Positions 24,407 to 33,575 of a stretch of DNA of 36,222 nt are shown piece by piece (positions within the stretch are counted from its first letter, which is position 1; each line of letters begins with the position of its first letter). A model generated the notes under the pieces. The model had not been told where the DNA came from. It was given only the letters and a program-made list of their open reading frames with translations, and made no database searches. The stretch is from an uncultured Marinobacter sp. GTDB lineage: Bacteria > Pseudomonadota > Gammaproteobacteria > Pseudomonadales > Oleiphilaceae. The stretch is from positions 1-36,222 of the forward strand of contig NZ_CAJXKQ010000037.1 of the NCBI RefSeq assembly GCF_913055835.1, in the 5' to 3' direction. The position numbers and the translations under genes are program-made.

Positions 24407-25769
24407 TGCGATAGCTCGGTCTGTAGGCCGAGGTTCCTGGCAGTTTCATCCGGTTCTGGGCGACAAACTGTTCCAGCATAGCCTCAAGCGGTTTGATCAG
24501 ACTTGGATCACCGGCAATTTCGAACGGCCCCTTCTCCTGTACCTGCCGTATACCACTCTCCTTGACGTTTCCTGCCACGATGCCGCTGAAGGCCTTGCGC
24601 AGATTTGCGGCGATCAGGTGTACCGGCTGATCCCGATGGAGTTCCAGCGCCCGCATATTGTTGTGATTTGGCTCGAAAGGAAACTGGAATACCGGGTCAA
24701 TCTTGAGCATCCAGTTGAAGTAGTAGGCGTCCTGCATGGCGCGCCGGAACGTTTCTACCTCTTTCATGCCCTTTTTCATGGTCTGCGCCACGCGTACCGG
24801 ATCGTCGATGATGATCTCGTACTTGCTCGCAGCTTCGTCCCCGAGGGCGTTCCGGATGAATTTGTCGATCATCTCGAAGTATTCCGCATTCTCCTGCCGG
24901 CCGGTAAACACCACCGGGAAGGGCAGGTCTGCGTTGTCCGGATGCAGCAGGATGCCCAGCAGGTAGAGGATTTCTTCAGCGGTGCCGACACCGCCCGGGA
25001 ACACAATGACCCCGTGACCACAGCGAACGAAGGCCTCCAGGCGTTTCTCAATGTCGGGCATGATCACCAGTTCATTGACGATGGGGTTGGGGGCCTCCGC
25101 GCCAATAATGCCCGGCTCGGTGATGCCAATGTAGCGGCCATCTTTTACCCGTTGCTTGGCGTGGCCAATGGTGGCGCCTTTCATTGGACCTTTCATGGCC
25201 CCGGGGCCACATCCCGTACAGATACTCAAGGCCCTGAGCCCCAATTGATGGCCCACATCCTTGCTGTACTGGTATTCTTCGTGCCCGATTGAGTGGCCTC
25301 CCCAGCAGACCACCAGATCCGGTTGTCTTCCCGCCTGCAGCACCCGGGCATTCCGGAGGATGTGGAAAACGTAGTTGGTCAGGTCTTCCGGATCGTCCCG
25401 CCGGAAACCAGCCGCAGACTGGGGGATTGAATGGGAGTAGATAATATCCCTCAGCACCGAGAACAGGTGTTCTCGGATCGCCCGAAGCATCTGTCCGTCA
25501 ACGAACGCATGTGCGGGTGCATTAATCAGTTCCAGTTTCAGGCCCCGCGGCTGCGGTACCAGGCGGACATCAAAGTCGGCATGGGATTCCATCAATGCCT
25601 GACAGTCGTCGGTTTCTACCCCGGTATTCAGAACCGCCAGGGCGCACTGGCGGAACAGTCGGTACAGGCCCCCTTCGCTGCGGTCCTTGAGGCGGTTGAC
25701 CTCATGATTGGAGAGAATTTCAAGGCTGCCCTCGGGGGAGACCAGGGCATTGATGGTGGTTTCCTGCAT
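24387..25769 (-). CDS. ppnN: Pyrimidine/purine nucleotide 5'-monophosphate nucleosidase PpnN
   Basis: A 460-residue protein closely matching E. coli PpnN (YgdH). The N-terminal domain has LAVLNTGVETDD and RGLKLELINAP. The LOG-type nucleosidase core includes VVCWGGHSI, CTGCGPGAMKGPMKGA, FPGGVGTAEE (about residue 255) and NELVIMPDIEKRLEAF. The C-terminal part has FSGIVAGNVKE and FVAQNRMKLPG. It splits nucleoside monophosphates to base and ribose-5-phosphate and in E. coli is controlled by (p)ppGpp. The frame is open further upstream, but ATG 25769 (MQETTINALVSPEG) lines up with the E. coli start and has AGGAG upstream. Confidence 0.94.
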   Translation of the reverse strand: MQETTINALVSPEGSLEILSNHEVNRLKDRSEGGLYRLFRQCALAVLNTGVETDDCQALMESHADFDVRLVPQPRGLKLELINAPAHAFVDGQMLRAIREHLFSVLRDIIYSHSIPQSAAGFRRDDPEDLTNYVFHILRNARVLQAGRQPDLVVCWGGHSIGHEEYQYSKDVGHQLGLRALSICTGCGPGAMKGPMKGATIGHAKQRVKDGRYIGITEPGIIGAEAPNPIVNELVIMPDIEKRLEAFVRCGHGVIVFPGGVGTAEEILYLLGILLHPDNADLPFPVVFTGRQENAEYFEMIDKFIRNALGDEAASKYEIIIDDPVRVAQTMKKGMKEVETFRRAMQDAYYFNWMLKIDPVFQFPFEPNHNNMRALELHRDQPVHLIAANLRKAFSGIVAGNVKESGIRQVQEKGPFEIAGDPSLIKPLEAMLEQFVAQNRMKLPGTSAYRPSYRIVSGAA

Positions 25770-25879
25770 TAACTGTGAAACTCCTGAGTGTTGCGGAAAT
25801 GCCCGATTTTGAGGCACGCAGTCAAAAGGGTAGACTAAGGCCTTTCTATACAATACGCCACCCGACAAAATTCCGATTT

Positions 25880-27334
25880 ATGAAACTGCTTATTCGTCCC
25901 GCTCCGGAAGTTGCGATCAAGAGTAAACCTGTCCGTCGTCAGCAGATGCGTCACCTGCGGCAGAACATCCGAAAACTGCTGGCACGGCTGGATCCTGAGA
26001 TTCGCGTGGAGGGCAGCTGGGATCGGGTTGACGTGGAAGTGCCGGACGGACGCGGCTTGTCAGGCCCGGCCCTGGAGGCGCTTTTGCGCATACCGGGCAT
26101 TTCCACGATCCAGGAAATCGGGGCGTTTCCATTCGTCAGTCTTGACGATGTTGCCGACAAAGCCGTTGAGGCCTTCACTGACCGGTTGAATGGCAAAACC
26201 TTCGCCGTCAGGGCCCGTCGTCACGGTGAGCACAACTTCCGTTCCATCGACCTGGAACGGACGGTAGGTGCCGCCCTGATGCAGGCATCGGAGGCCAAGG
26301 GGGTTGACCTGAAATCGCCACAGGTTGAGGTGCGGATTGAAGTCCATGGCGATCAGTTCCACATCGCCCACCGCAAGCACCGTGGGTTGGGCGGCTATCC
26401 GCTAGGCAGTGTCGAAAACGTGCTGACGCTGATATCAGGAGGTTACGATTCTTCCGTGGCCGCCTACCTGATGATGCGGCGGGGCCTGCGCAATCATTTC
26501 CTGTTTTTCAATCTGGGGGGCGCCGCCCATGAGGTCGGTGTACGCCAGGTGGTGCACTACCTGTGGGACCGCTACGGTGCCTCCCACAGCGCCAAGTTTA
26601 TCTCCGTGCCCTTTGAGGGCGTGGTTGCAGAGATCATGCGCTCGGTGAGCCACCGACACTGGGGCGTGGTGCTGAAACGCCAGATGTTGATGGCCGCGGC
26701 CGAAATCGCTCGCAAAAACAACTCGGTGGGGTTGGTGACCGGCGATGCGGTAGCCCAGGTGTCGAGCCAGACCCTGAGCAATCTTAATGTGGTGGATCGG
26801 GCCAGTGACGAGGTGGTTCTGCGCCCGTTGGTGTCAATGGACAAGGAATCCATTATCCGAATTGCCCGTGAAATTGGCACTGAAGTGTACGCTCGCAATA
26901 TGCCCGAGTACTGCGGTGTAATCTCCCAGAAGCCGGCCACCAGAGCCAAACTGCACCGGGTGGAGGAAGATGAGGCTCAAATGGACGCTTCGGTACTTGC
27001 GAACGCGATTCAGGCCCGGGAGGAGACGCCGGTGAACCGGTTGCTGGAGACGACCGTGACACCGGAAGAAGTGGAGCTGGTGCAGACGCCATCGGTGGAT
27101 GACGTGATCATTGACGTGCGTCACCCTTCTGAAGGCGAGCAGTCTCCCCTGAAGCTGACCAACAACGAAATTCTGAAGATCCCGTTCTACGAGCTGAACC
27201 AACAGTTACCGGAGTTGCCGGCAAACCGCCAATACCTGCTGTATTGCGATCGCGGCACCATGAGCCGCATGCATGCGGGGCATCTCAGGGCCGAGGGGCA
27301 CGAAAACGTGAAGGTCTACGTGCCCGCAGCCTGA
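25880..27334 (+). CDS. thiI: tRNA 4-thiouridine sulfurtransferase ThiI with rhodanese domain
   Basis: A 484-residue enzyme that makes 4-thiouridine at position 8 of tRNA and supplies sulfur for thiazole synthesis. The N-terminal ferredoxin-like and THUMP domains span about 1-165. The PP-loop is SGGYDSS from residue 186. Cys345 sits in PEYCGVISQKP. A rhodanese domain at the C-terminus has the persulfide Cys456 in LLYCDRG, the same number as in E. coli. The frame is open upstream to 25775, but ATG 25880 (MKLLIRPAPEVAIKSK) is the family start; it has no clear ribosome site. It is divergent from ppnN, 110 bases away. Confidence 0.95.
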   Translation: MKLLIRPAPEVAIKSKPVRRQQMRHLRQNIRKLLARLDPEIRVEGSWDRVDVEVPDGRGLSGPALEALLRIPGISTIQEIGAFPFVSLDDVADKAVEAFTDRLNGKTFAVRARRHGEHNFRSIDLERTVGAALMQASEAKGVDLKSPQVEVRIEVHGDQFHIAHRKHRGLGGYPLGSVENVLTLISGGYDSSVAAYLMMRRGLRNHFLFFNLGGAAHEVGVRQVVHYLWDRYGASHSAKFISVPFEGVVAEIMRSVSHRHWGVVLKRQMLMAAAEIARKNNSVGLVTGDAVAQVSSQTLSNLNVVDRASDEVVLRPLVSMDKESIIRIAREIGTEVYARNMPEYCGVISQKPATRAKLHRVEEDEAQMDASVLANAIQAREETPVNRLLETTVTPEEVELVQTPSVDDVIIDVRHPSEGEQSPLKLTNNEILKIPFYELNQQLPELPANRQYLLYCDRGTMSRMHAGHLRAEGHENVKVYVPAA

Positions 27335-27338
27335 ACTC

Positions 27339-28352
27339 TCAGCCTGCCAGCCCCTTGAAGAACTGCTGGACGTTCTCGCTCAGGGCGTCCAGATCGTACC
27401 CGCCTTCCTGCACCACCAGCGTCGGCAGCCCCAGCTGGCGCACGTGGGTGCTGAGCCTGCAGAAACCTTCGGAAGAAACGGACACCTTGGCCTGTGGGTC
27501 GTTCTTGTAGATATCGAAACCAAGGGCGAGGATCAGGGCATCCGGTTGGTAAAGCTTGATGGCCGCCAGGGCTTCGTCCAGTCTCGCAAAGAAGTCGTCT
27601 TCCGTGGAACCATGGGGCATCGGCATATTGATGTTGTAGCCAAAGCCTTCTCCTTCGCCACGCTCGTTCTCAAAGCCGGTAACCACCGGGTAGAAGTTGG
27701 TGGGATCGCCGTGGATTGAAATATAGAGCACATCGCTGCGATCGTAGAAGATCTCCTGAATGCCCTGGCCATGGTGCATGTCGGTATCCAGAATCACGAT
27801 CCGCGGGAATCGGGCTTTCATGTGCTCGGCGGCAATAGCAGCGTTATTCAGGTAGCAGAACCCGCCTGCGGCATCCCGGCGGGCATGGTGTCCGGGTGGG
27901 CGACATACCGCATAGGAAGTGCGATCCCCTGCAATCAATGCGTCGGCGGCGCCTAGCGCGCTCTGGGCAGACCAGTAGGCCGCATGCCAGGTATGCTCAC
28001 CTATCGGGCAGCTGCCATCGGCCTGATAACGGGCGGCTTCGGCCAGGATGCCCGTCAGATGGTTGGGGGAACGGACAAAGATATTGGAGATGACCTCATC
28101 GCCCCAGTCATCCATCTGTTTCCAGCGCCGATGAGCGGATTCAAGAAACCGCAGGTAACCCAGATCGTGAACCTTCGAGATCGGCCCTGCACCCTGGTCC
28201 GCAGGTTGCAGCACGGAGATCCCCATTTCCTTCAGTCCGCCCAGCATTTCGCCGGTTCGAGCAGGAATCTCCTGGGGCTGGCGCATCTGTCCCCGGGTAA
28301 AGTACGTCTGTGGAATGTGCTCATCCTGTGCGTGATGGAAAAATGCCTTCAT
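27339..28352 (-). CDS. Histone deacetylase-family protein, acetylpolyamine amidohydrolase-like
   Basis: A 337-residue zinc hydrolase of the HDAC superfamily. The active site is complete: CRPPGHHARRD (tandem His), GGFCYLNNAA, ILDTDMHHGQG (Asp and His metal ligands), HGDPTNFYP, LGFDIYKNDPQ (third ligand), and VQEGGYDLDAL with the catalytic Tyr. The opening KAFFHHAQDEH, the KVHDLGYLRFLE segment and the DIYKNDP loop are closest to bacterial acetylpolyamine amidohydrolases, which release acetate from acetylputrescine or similar. It is divergent from a succinate-semialdehyde-type dehydrogenase, which fits a polyamine degradation route. Ends four bases from the convergent ThiI stop. Confidence 0.88.
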   Translation of the reverse strand: MKAFFHHAQDEHIPQTYFTRGQMRQPQEIPARTGEMLGGLKEMGISVLQPADQGAGPISKVHDLGYLRFLESAHRRWKQMDDWGDEVISNIFVRSPNHLTGILAEAARYQADGSCPIGEHTWHAAYWSAQSALGAADALIAGDRTSYAVCRPPGHHARRDAAGGFCYLNNAAIAAEHMKARFPRIVILDTDMHHGQGIQEIFYDRSDVLYISIHGDPTNFYPVVTGFENERGEGEGFGYNINMPMPHGSTEDDFFARLDEALAAIKLYQPDALILALGFDIYKNDPQAKVSVSSEGFCRLSTHVRQLGLPTLVVQEGGYDLDALSENVQQFFKGLAG

Positions 28353-28538
28353 TGTCCGGTCTCCTGGGTGTCTGATCCACCGAGTATAGGCACACTCGTG
28401 GGATGATCAAAAGGCTGCCCTTGACTTTACAGGTTGGGATACAACATCCACTATGAAAGACATAAAACACTGACGCAACCAGATTACCCGGACTGCGCCC
28501 CACACGGGGGCGGAGCCAATCACAGAAGAGGAGCCGAG

Positions 28539-29990
28539 ATGATCGAGTCACCCCTGCTGGAAAAGCTGACCGGCTATATCGGTGGTCGCTGGACTGACAA
28601 TGAGCATGGCAACACCTTCGATGTTTATAACCCGGCAACGGGCAAGGTGATCGCCCAGGTCGCTTCCATGTCAGAGGACGAGGTAAACGCCGCGATCGCT
28701 GCCGGCAAATCCGCGCTGCGCCTGACCAGGCCTTACAGCATCGAGACCCGTCGCAAGTGGCTGGAGGACATCCGCGATGCCCTCAAGGCCAACAAGGAAG
28801 AAGTCGGCCGTATCCTGTGCATGGAACACGGCAAGCCCCTGCACGAAGCCCAGGGGGAAGTGGATTACGCCGCCGGCTTTTTCGATTACTGCTCCAAGCA
28901 CATTCAGGCCCTGGATGCTCACACCATCCCGGAAAAGCCGAAAGACTGCACCTGGACGGTTCACTACCGGCCCATCGGCGTCACCGGCCTGATTACGCCC
29001 TGGAACTTCCCCATTGGCATGATTGCCAAGAAGCTCTCCGCGGCGCTGGCGGCAGGCTGCCCGTCGGTAATCAAACCGGCCAGTGAAACACCACTGACCA
29101 TGATTGCCCTGTTCAGCCTGATGGAAAAGCATACCGACATGCCTGACGGTATGGTGAACCTGGTGATGGGGAAAGCCAGCGTGATCGGCAAGGTTCTGTG
29201 CGAAAGCCCGGATGTGCCCATGCTCAGCTTCACCGGTTCCACCGAAGTGGGTCGCAAACTGATCGTCGATACGGCGGATCAGGTCAAGAAACTGGCCCTG
29301 GAGCTGGGCGGCAACGCGCCGTTCATCGTCTTTGATGACGCCGACCTGGACGCTGCAGCCGACAACCTCATCGCCAACAAATTCCGCGGTGGCGGCCAGA
29401 CCTGTGTCTGTGCCAACCGGATTTTCGTGCATGAGAAAGTGGCCGACGCCTTCGGTGAGAAGCTTGCCGAGCGGGTCAACAAGATGACCGTCGGCGACGG
29501 CATCAACGGCGACGTGGACCTTGGCCCGCTGATCAACCAGGCTGGCTACGACAAGGTTAAACGCCACGTCCAGGATGCTCTGGAAAAAGGCGCGACGCTG
29601 GTCGCCGGCAAGAAACCGGAAGAGCTGGGCAACGACCTGTTCTTCCCTCCCACGGTGGTGCATGGTGTAAACCGCGATATGTGCTGCTATCAGGAAGAAA
29701 CCTTCGGCCCGCTGGTACCCATGGCGTTGTTCCGCACGGAAGAGGAAGTCATCGAAGCCGGTAACGACACCGAGTTTGGTCTCGCCTCATACGTGTTCAC
29801 CAACGATGCCGAACGCGCCCAGCGCGTCGCTGCCGGCCTTCGTTTCGGCCACTGCGGCTGGAACACCGGCACCGGCCCGACCCCGGAAGCGCCGTTTGGT
29901 GGCATGAAGGCCTCGGGTATAGGCCGTGAAGGTGGCCTGGAAGGTCTGTTCGAGTTTGTGGAAGCTCAGACCGTACCGCGAGGTTTCTAA
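28539..29990 (+). CDS. NAD(P)-dependent succinate-semialdehyde dehydrogenase-like aldehyde dehydrogenase
   Basis: A 483-residue aldehyde dehydrogenase. Catalytic residues are Glu255 (LELGGNAPF) and Cys289 (GQTCVCANR), within one residue of those in E. coli GabD (482 residues). Other family blocks: TPWNFPIGMIAKK, FTGSTEVGRKL, EETFGPLVP, and GGMKASGIGREGG. The best-fit substrate is succinate semialdehyde or a related aminoaldehyde from GABA or polyamine breakdown. AGAGGAG before ATG 28539 is a strong ribosome site; the frame extends to 28434 but without family likeness. It is divergent from the deacetylase gene over a 186-base gap. Confidence 0.9.
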   Translation: MIESPLLEKLTGYIGGRWTDNEHGNTFDVYNPATGKVIAQVASMSEDEVNAAIAAGKSALRLTRPYSIETRRKWLEDIRDALKANKEEVGRILCMEHGKPLHEAQGEVDYAAGFFDYCSKHIQALDAHTIPEKPKDCTWTVHYRPIGVTGLITPWNFPIGMIAKKLSAALAAGCPSVIKPASETPLTMIALFSLMEKHTDMPDGMVNLVMGKASVIGKVLCESPDVPMLSFTGSTEVGRKLIVDTADQVKKLALELGGNAPFIVFDDADLDAAADNLIANKFRGGGQTCVCANRIFVHEKVADAFGEKLAERVNKMTVGDGINGDVDLGPLINQAGYDKVKRHVQDALEKGATLVAGKKPEELGNDLFFPPTVVHGVNRDMCCYQEETFGPLVPMALFRTEEEVIEAGNDTEFGLASYVFTNDAERAQRVAAGLRFGHCGWNTGTGPTPEAPFGGMKASGIGREGGLEGLFEFVEAQTVPRGF

Positions 29991-30021
29991 GTTATAAGCC
30001 CTCAGCCATGGGGGTGTCGCA

Positions 30022-30203
30022 CGGGGGAGGTTCCCCTTCAGGACACGCTACGAGCACCCGCACGCGGGTCCAGCCTGCAATCTCAGATTGCAGGCGTTCG
30101 GCTGTCGCATGAAGCTTTGCTTCATAAGCGCTCCGCCTCACCCATGTGCGCTTGGCTGTGGCCATTCATGGCCACAGACAGTCCTGAAGGGGAACCTCCC
30201 CCG
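30022..30203. repeat. Long palindromic intergenic element with internal hairpins (23-bp perfect arms)
   Basis: The arms at 30022-30044 and 30181-30203 are exact reverse complements (23 bp). The 136-base interior contains three hairpins: CCTGCAATC-TCA-GATTGCAGG, ATGAAGC-TTT-GCTTCAT and CTGTGGCCAT-TC-ATGGCCACAG. The core from GTCC(A/G)GCCTGCAATC through GCGCTTGG is nearly the same as in the element at 32555, but the outer arms differ. The element fills most of the first half of the 387-base gap between the aldehyde dehydrogenase and uvrD genes. Confidence 0.92.
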
Positions 30204-30258
30204 CGCTCTTTCTGACAGCAGATGAAGGCTTATTAAATCCCTTGCCTGCCTTGGGTAG

Positions 30259-30284
30259 GTCGGATTAGCGAAGCGTAATCCGAC
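30259..30284. repeat. REP-like short hairpin
   Basis: GTCGGATTA and TAATCCGAC (30259-30267 and 30276-30284) pair around GCGAAGCG. Similar GTCGGATTA-type hairpins occur in the intergenic DNA of many proteobacteria. It lies between the palindromic element and the uvrD promoter region. Confidence 0.7.
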
Positions 30285-30328
30285 AAACCAGCTGGAAATA
30301 TCCCCGCCCGACAAACCTCCTTTTCTCC

Positions 30329-30337
30329 TGTTATACT
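30329..30337 (+). promoter_or_regulatory. Candidate extended -10 promoter of uvrD
   Basis: TGTTATACT gives TG-n-TATACT, an extended -10, about 40 bases before the uvrD ATG. The -35 position (about 30309) reads CGACAA, a poor match. I looked for a LexA box of the CTGT-N8-ACAG type and did not find one here. Confidence 0.45.
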
Positions 30338-30377
30338 CCTTAACCTGTTTATTTAACCAGTAGCGAACCGATTCTTT

Positions 30378-32543
30378 ATGGACGTCTCCCACATCATCGA
30401 TCCTTTGAACGATGCCCAGCGTGAAGCTGTTACCGCACAGAACGATCACCTTCTGGTTCTGGCCGGTGCCGGTAGTGGCAAAACCCGTGTTCTGGTGCAT
30501 CGGATCGCCTGGTTGATGACCGTGGATCGGGTGCCGCCCACCGGCATCCTGGCGGTTACGTTCACCAACAAGGCCGCCAAGGAAATGCGTTACCGCATCG
30601 AGCAGATGATGCAGATTCCGGCCCGTGGCCTGTGGTTCGGTACGTTTCATGGCATCGCCCACCGTCTGCTGCGTTCGCACTGGAAAGACGCCGGCCTGCC
30701 GGAGAACTTCCAGGTGCTGGACAGCGACGACCAGCTGCGGCTGATCAAGCGGGTGATGCGGGAAAACCAGATCGACGAGAGCAAGTGGCCGCCGAAGCAG
30801 GCCCAGTGGTTTATCAACAGCCAGAAGGACGAGGGGCTGCGGGCGGACCATATCCAGGAGAACCCGGGCGACCAGTTCCTGTCGGTTATGCTGAAGATCT
30901 ATCGCCAGTACGAAAAACTCTGCCAGCAGGGTGGTCTGGTGGATTTTGGCGAGCTGCTGCTGCGTTCCCACGAACTCTGGCTGCACCGGCCAGAGCTGCT
31001 GGCCCATTACCAGGGCCGGTTTCAGCACATTCTGGTGGACGAGTTTCAGGACACCAACACCATTCAATACGCCTGGCTGCAGGTGCTGGCCAGCAACCGG
31101 GTGCCGCTGACGGTGGTCGGCGATGACGACCAGTCCATTTACGGCTGGCGGGGCGCCAAGATCGAGAATATCCAGCAGTACCAGAGGGATTTCCCCAATG
31201 CCCGATTGGTGCGACTGGAGCAGAACTACCGCTCCACCCAGATGATCCTGAAGGCGGCCAACGCTGTGATCGCCAACAACCAGGGCCGGCTGGGCAAGGA
31301 GCTCTGGACCGACGGTCCGGAAGGCGAACCGATCAGCCTGTACGCGGCGTTTAACGAACAGGACGAAGCCAACTACATTGCCGACAGCATCTCTGCCTGG
31401 GTGCAGGACGGTAACCTGCGCAGTGAATGCGCCATTCTCTACCGCTCCAACGCTCAGTCCCGGCTTCTGGAAGAAGCGCTGATGCGCCAGGGCATTCCTT
31501 ACCGGGTCTACGGCGGCTTACGATTCTATGATCGCCAGGAAATCCGCAACGCCCTGGCGTACCTGCGGCTGGTCCAGTACCGGCGAGACGATGCAGCATT
31601 TGAGCGGGTGGTGAACGTGCCGCCTCGGGGTATTGGTGCCAAGAGCCTGGCGGAACTGAGGGAATACGCCACCGAGCAGAGCATTTCGTTGTGGGAATCT
31701 GCCGAGCGCCTGCTAGAGGCGGGGCAGGTGAAAGGCCGGGCCAAAACCGGGCTGCAGTCGTTTATTGCGATTATTGAAAAGCTGTCCGGCATGGTGGGTG
31801 ATGCAACCCTGCATGGGTTGATGAAGCAGACCATCGAAGACAGCGGCCTGAAGGACTATCACGCCAGCGAAAAGGGCGAGAAAGGCCAGGCGCGGGTGGA
31901 GAACCTTGAAGAATTGGTCAACGCCCTGTCCGACTATGAAGTGGAAGATGGCGTCGATCCGCTGGCGGAATTCATCGCCCAGGCGGCCCTGGATGCCGGC
32001 GAATCCCAGGCCGATGCCCATGAGGACAGCGTGCAGCTGATGACTCTGCATTCTGCCAAAGGCCTGGAGTTTCCGATGGTGTTCCTGGCCGGCGTGGAGG
32101 AAGGCCTGTTTCCCCACGGCATGTCTCTGGAAGAGCCGGGTCGCATGGAAGAGGAACGTCGTCTGGCCTACGTGGGCATTACCCGGGCTATGAAAAAGCT
32201 GGTGCTTACTTACGCCGAATCGCGGCGTTTGTACGGTCAGGAGAAGTTCAATGCTCTCTCACGGTTTGTGCGGGAGATTCCGGGCGACTGTCTGCAGGAA
32301 GTGCGGCTACGTAATACGGTGACCCGTCCCGCGATGGTTGGGCGCCCGAATGAAAGCATGTTCAGTCAGGATTCGGCTCAGCAATCCGGCTTCAGCCTGG
32401 GGCAGCGGGTGCGCCATCCCAAGTTTGGCGAGGGTATCGTGATGAACTCAGAGGGCACAGGGCACCATACTCGGGTGCAGGTAAACTTTGATGAGGGCGC
32501 GAAGTGGCTTGTTTTGGCTTATGCGCCTTTAGAAGGCTGCTAG
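30378..32543 (+). CDS. uvrD: DNA helicase II UvrD
   Basis: A 721-residue superfamily 1A helicase matching UvrD in length and order. Motifs: LNDAQREAVTA (Q), LAGAGSGKTRVL (Walker A, about residues 29-40), TFTNKAAKEM (Ia), LVDEFQDTN (Walker B), VVGDDDQSIYGWRGA (III), EQNYRST (IV), MTLHSAKGLEFPMVF (V) and YVGITRAMKKL (VI). The C-terminal VRHPKFGEGIV...VNFDEGAKWL is the Tudor-like domain that binds RNA polymerase. UvrD unwinds DNA in mismatch and nucleotide-excision repair. No clear Shine-Dalgarno precedes ATG 30378. Confidence 0.95.
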   Translation: MDVSHIIDPLNDAQREAVTAQNDHLLVLAGAGSGKTRVLVHRIAWLMTVDRVPPTGILAVTFTNKAAKEMRYRIEQMMQIPARGLWFGTFHGIAHRLLRSHWKDAGLPENFQVLDSDDQLRLIKRVMRENQIDESKWPPKQAQWFINSQKDEGLRADHIQENPGDQFLSVMLKIYRQYEKLCQQGGLVDFGELLLRSHELWLHRPELLAHYQGRFQHILVDEFQDTNTIQYAWLQVLASNRVPLTVVGDDDQSIYGWRGAKIENIQQYQRDFPNARLVRLEQNYRSTQMILKAANAVIANNQGRLGKELWTDGPEGEPISLYAAFNEQDEANYIADSISAWVQDGNLRSECAILYRSNAQSRLLEEALMRQGIPYRVYGGLRFYDRQEIRNALAYLRLVQYRRDDAAFERVVNVPPRGIGAKSLAELREYATEQSISLWESAERLLEAGQVKGRAKTGLQSFIAIIEKLSGMVGDATLHGLMKQTIEDSGLKDYHASEKGEKGQARVENLEELVNALSDYEVEDGVDPLAEFIAQAALDAGESQADAHEDSVQLMTLHSAKGLEFPMVFLAGVEEGLFPHGMSLEEPGRMEEERRLAYVGITRAMKKLVLTYAESRRLYGQEKFNALSRFVREIPGDCLQEVRLRNTVTRPAMVGRPNESMFSQDSAQQSGFSLGQRVRHPKFGEGIVMNSEGTGHHTRVQVNFDEGAKWLVLAYAPLEGC

Positions 32544-32554
32544 TTTGAGTGCGT

Positions 32555-32751
32555 GCACAGGGTTGGGGTGGCCTTTCCAAAACACGCTCCTTGCGGCCCC
32601 CCTTCGGGGTCCGGCCTGCAATCATAGATTGCAGTCGTTCGGCTGTCGCATGAAGCTTCGCTTCATAAGCGCTCGGCCTCACCCCTGTGGCGCTTGGGCT
32701 CCGCCATCCATGGCTCCGCACAGTTTTGGAAAGGCCACCCCAACCCTGCGC
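32555..32751. repeat. Long palindromic intergenic element with internal hairpins (26-bp perfect arms)
   Basis: Perfect arms at 32558-32583 and 32723-32748 (26 bp), extended by two more pairs after one mismatch. The interior repeats the 30022 core: CTGCAATC-ATA-GATTGCAG, then ATGAAGC-TTC-GCTTCAT, then GCCAT-CC-ATGGC, plus a CCCC-TTC-GGGG hairpin near the left arm. It fills most of the 234-base gap between the convergent uvrD and uppP genes. Confidence 0.92.
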
Positions 32752-32777
32752 TGCAGACTCTTTGCTGGACGCCGCGC

Positions 32778-33575
32778 TTACATAAGAACTGCGTAAATTA
32801 CACCCGCCAAAATGATTCGGTAGATAACGTAGGGCCACATCCCCACCTTGTTCAGCCACTTCAGGAAGAAGTGAATCGCTGTGATGGCCATCAGGAATGA
32901 AGTTACTCCGCCAATCAGGAAACCATTCCAGTCGACAATCACATCCGAAGTCGCTACTTCCAGCAGTTTTACCGCCGATGCCAGCACGATGATGGGAATT
33001 GCCAGCAGGAATGAGAACCTGGAAGCGGTTTCCCGGGTCATGCCCAGGAACAGGCCGGCGGTGATGGTGACGCCGGAGCGGGAGGTGCCGGGGACCAGGG
33101 CCATAGCCTGGGCAATACCGACCAGTACGGCGTCTTTCCAATTCAGTTTATCGAGGGTGCGCTGGCGTTTGGGTAGCCAGTCCGCCAGGCCGAGGAGCAG
33201 GCCGAAGAACAGGGTGGTGAAGAAAATGACTTCCACGGCCCGCAATTCGTTGTCGATCATATCCAGCAGCGCCAGGCCGGCCAGACCCGCCGGGATGGTG
33301 CCGATCACCAGATACCAGGCCAGGGCGCCCTGGCCGACGATTTTGCGCTGGCCAATGGAGAACAGTCCGTCCCGGGCGATGCCAAAGACATCCCGTCGGA
33401 AATAGAGCACAACCGCCAGTAAGGTTCCCACGTGCACGGACAGATCAAAACCCACGCCCTGATCGGTCCAGCCGAACAATGCCGGGGTCAGGATCAGGTG
33501 GGCGGAGCTGGAGATCGGGAGGAATTCGGTCAGTCCCTGGAGAAGGCCAAGGAAAAGGGCCTGGAAAACGTCCAT
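32778..33575 (-). CDS. uppP: Undecaprenyl-diphosphatase UppP (BacA)
   Basis: A 265-residue integral membrane protein, the usual BacA/UppP length. The two signature motifs are complete: LTEFLPISSSAHLIL with the catalytic Glu (about residues 16-30) and VPGTSRSGVTI (about residues 162-172). It dephosphorylates undecaprenyl pyrophosphate in the inner membrane to recycle the lipid carrier for peptidoglycan, and overexpression gives bacitracin resistance in other bacteria. It is a single gene facing uvrD, with the palindromic element between the two ends. Confidence 0.95.
   Translation of the reverse strand: MDVFQALFLGLLQGLTEFLPISSSAHLILTPALFGWTDQGVGFDLSVHVGTLLAVVLYFRRDVFGIARDGLFSIGQRKIVGQGALAWYLVIGTIPAGLAGLALLDMIDNELRAVEVIFFTTLFFGLLLGLADWLPKRQRTLDKLNWKDAVLVGIAQAMALVPGTSRSGVTITAGLFLGMTRETASRFSFLLAIPIIVLASAVKLLEVATSDVIVDWNGFLIGGVTSFLMAITAIHFFLKWLNKVGMWPYVIYRIILAGVIYAVLM

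Noticed and set aside
30301..30377. LexA (SOS) box before uvrD
   Set aside because: CTGT occurs in the promoter region but the second half ACAG at the proper spacing does not.
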